Below, in pieces: positions 62,561-64,000 of a DNA stretch of 64,000 bases. A program made the position numbers and the translations under genes. The first letter of the stretch is position 1. Every line of letters begins with the position of its first letter. The stretch is from Nematopogon swammerdamellus (Eukaryota > Arthropoda > Insecta > Lepidoptera > Adelidae): NCBI GenBank assembly GCA_946902875.1, contig OX336345.1:12803395-12867394 (forward strand), written 5' to 3'. The notes under the pieces were generated by a model. It had not been told where the DNA came from, did not search any database, and saw nothing but the letters and a program-made list of their open reading frames with translations.

Positions 62561-64000
62561 AGTATACCTGTAACGTTATGCATATGACTTCATTATGTCG
62601 GAACTAGGCACTATAAAAGCTAATATAATTCCCGATTCGCCTTCAAGTCCTGATCAAACACATCTCGCTTCTGAGAGCAGGCCGGCCGGCCGGAATGGCC
62701 GACGTAAAGTGTACGACAAACGAGGTTTTTCTTCCCCCGCGTTTAAACTTGGAGTCAAGCGAAGCACGAGACATAAAGTAGGGTAGTTCAATAAGGTCGC
62801 GACGTGCGTCGCCGCCGGCCGGCAGCGGTCGCTCAGTATGCGCAGCGCGGCTGAGCCGGCAACACGTGCCGCATAGCGAGTGTATGTAGGGGTGTGCCCG
62901 ATCAAGTTTGTTGACATAGGGGCTGGTCGAGTCGATAGACACCATTCAAAGATATTATATTTTCTTACATACAATAGCCGTCATCAAACTTAACTTCACA
63001 ATGCCTCCACTCAAACGTACATACGAACGAAGGCACTTCTAACGTCACGTCGTCGGCATAGAGCTGGACATTGGGTAGACAACCACAAAAGTTCTGAGAA
63101 ATGTTTAACTTTGGACATATTTTTGTTGTAATCGCCACGAAAGTACCATATTTGTTAATGTACCTACATATTAAATATAACAACTGTTCAAATATATCGG
63201 TACTTATGATGAAGACGAGGAATGGTATGGTACGAGAGAGAATATAATGGAGTCTGTCAAAGGTTACACGAATAACAAGCCGAAGTTCAGATCTCTCTTC
63301 TTACGAAACTCTTTAAACTTACCATCATCCTTGACCATGTTTTGTATAGCCAAGGTTAGTGCAGTGAAGGCGGAGTGTCATAGCTACCTAAGAAATCATG
63401 AGAGCGAAAAAATCGACAAAACTACGACAGCGAGATTTGGCTGCAACGCAGTACACTCGATCCCCACAAAACTTACGATGTCTCAGTAAGCCTCGCTGTA
63501 TGGGGTCGGTCGGGGCGATCTCCTCGGTCAATTTCACGGAACACGGCACAAGATGTTTCATGACAGAAGAGTGACGGGTCGAGCGGGGCCCGTCTCGCGC
63601 GCACCGAATCCGGGCGGCCGAAGTGCGCGGTGTGAAAGTACGGGATGTTGAATTACGGGGTGTCAATATTTGGGAAGCTCGGGCGCCACGCTGCGGTCTT
63701 GTTCTTTAATTTAAAAGTTTTGTTTGCGCGTTTTGGGGGTGCGAAGGATGCGTGGAAGTTCGAGAGCGAGGAGGTATGTGTGTGTGTGTGTGTGTGTGTG
63801 TTATGTATGCGCATACATGTAGAGACGGTACGCAAGTGTGACTGTAAGTAATACGAGAAGTTTCGAAGCGGGATTAGTCGTGTGAGATGTTATTGTAAGT
63901 TGAGAGTGCTTTGCGCCGGGAGCGCGGAGTTTCAAAATACCAACCGCATTCACATTATTTTGATATCCCTCTACTCTATGTTGCTAACTTTTAATTGTAC
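62561..64000. other. No gene; GC patches and a (TG)n microsatellite
   Basis: 62680-62840 is GC-rich (AGGCCGGCCGGCCGGAATGG; CCGCCGGCCGGCAGCGG). (TG)n lies at 63775-63800, just after a GAGGTATGTG donor-like motif at 63769-63778 that cannot be tied to an exon. No recognised protein or repeat. Confidence 0.4.

Overview
This 64 kb window looks like intergenic or intronic DNA from a lepidopteran (moth or butterfly) nuclear genome. That assignment rests on the repeat families, which I recognise from memory as typical of Lepidoptera: 'GGCCAAGTGCGAG..GACTCG', 'AACCGACTTCC..GGAGGAGGTTCTC', the 'CACTGCTGGACATAGG' LINE tail, the 'CCCACTTGCACCA' MITE, and tRNA- and 5S-related SINEs. The DNA is AT-rich with short, very CpG/GGC-rich islands every few kilobases. 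No intact host protein gene, rRNA or functional tRNA gene was found. All long protein-like reading frames belong to transposable elements. One 64-bp candidate host exon (34277-34340) and one candidate CpG promoter/first exon (4580-4735) are weakly supported.

Layout. 1-15 kb: unique AT-rich DNA with decayed RTE-type LINE ends, a SINE tail, two small fold-back elements (8510-8775, 13530-13686) and GC islands. 15-18 kb: a dense repeat cluster with an antisense full-length SINE-B and a hairpin with arms of about 183 bp. 18-31 kb: the only uninterrupted full-length SINE-A (19931-20333), several SINE-B copies, paired 147-bp MITEs and a hairpin with 100-bp arms. 31-36 kb: mostly unique. 36.5-39.9 kb: a 3-kb palindromic DNA transposon carrying dense heat-shock-element-like arrays, TATA boxes and a broken transposase-like N-terminus. 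42-44 kb: a 5'-truncated LINE with an open RT frame. 45-52 kb: SINE and hairpin repeats. 52.7-53.3 kb: a hAT-type MITE with a perfect 8-bp target duplication. 54.1-55.7 kb: a LINE nested inside a SINE-A. 58-62 kb: an RT remnant, a poly-C tract and a close inverted pair of SINE-B copies. 62-64 kb: GC islands and unique DNA.

The most informative system is the SINE/LINE network. SINE-A has a tRNA-like head; SINE-B has a chimeric head (tRNA-like A box followed by a 5S rRNA internal promoter). Both share a central domain ('CTGTAGGTCCCTTCCCTT' .. 'GGTACCACCG') and a 3' tail architecture ('TGGCACCT' .. 'GGTGnnATnGGCTG' .. 'GCCAnCC' .. A-run). The tail is also present at the 3' end of the LINE at 42.5-43.7 kb, which makes that LINE family the likely mobiliser. 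The second standout is the palindromic transposon: its arms place arrays of alternating nGAAn/nTTCn pentamers outside inward-facing TATA boxes, as expected of a heat-responsive promoter for a transposase. Both ideas are inferences from sequence and have not been tested.
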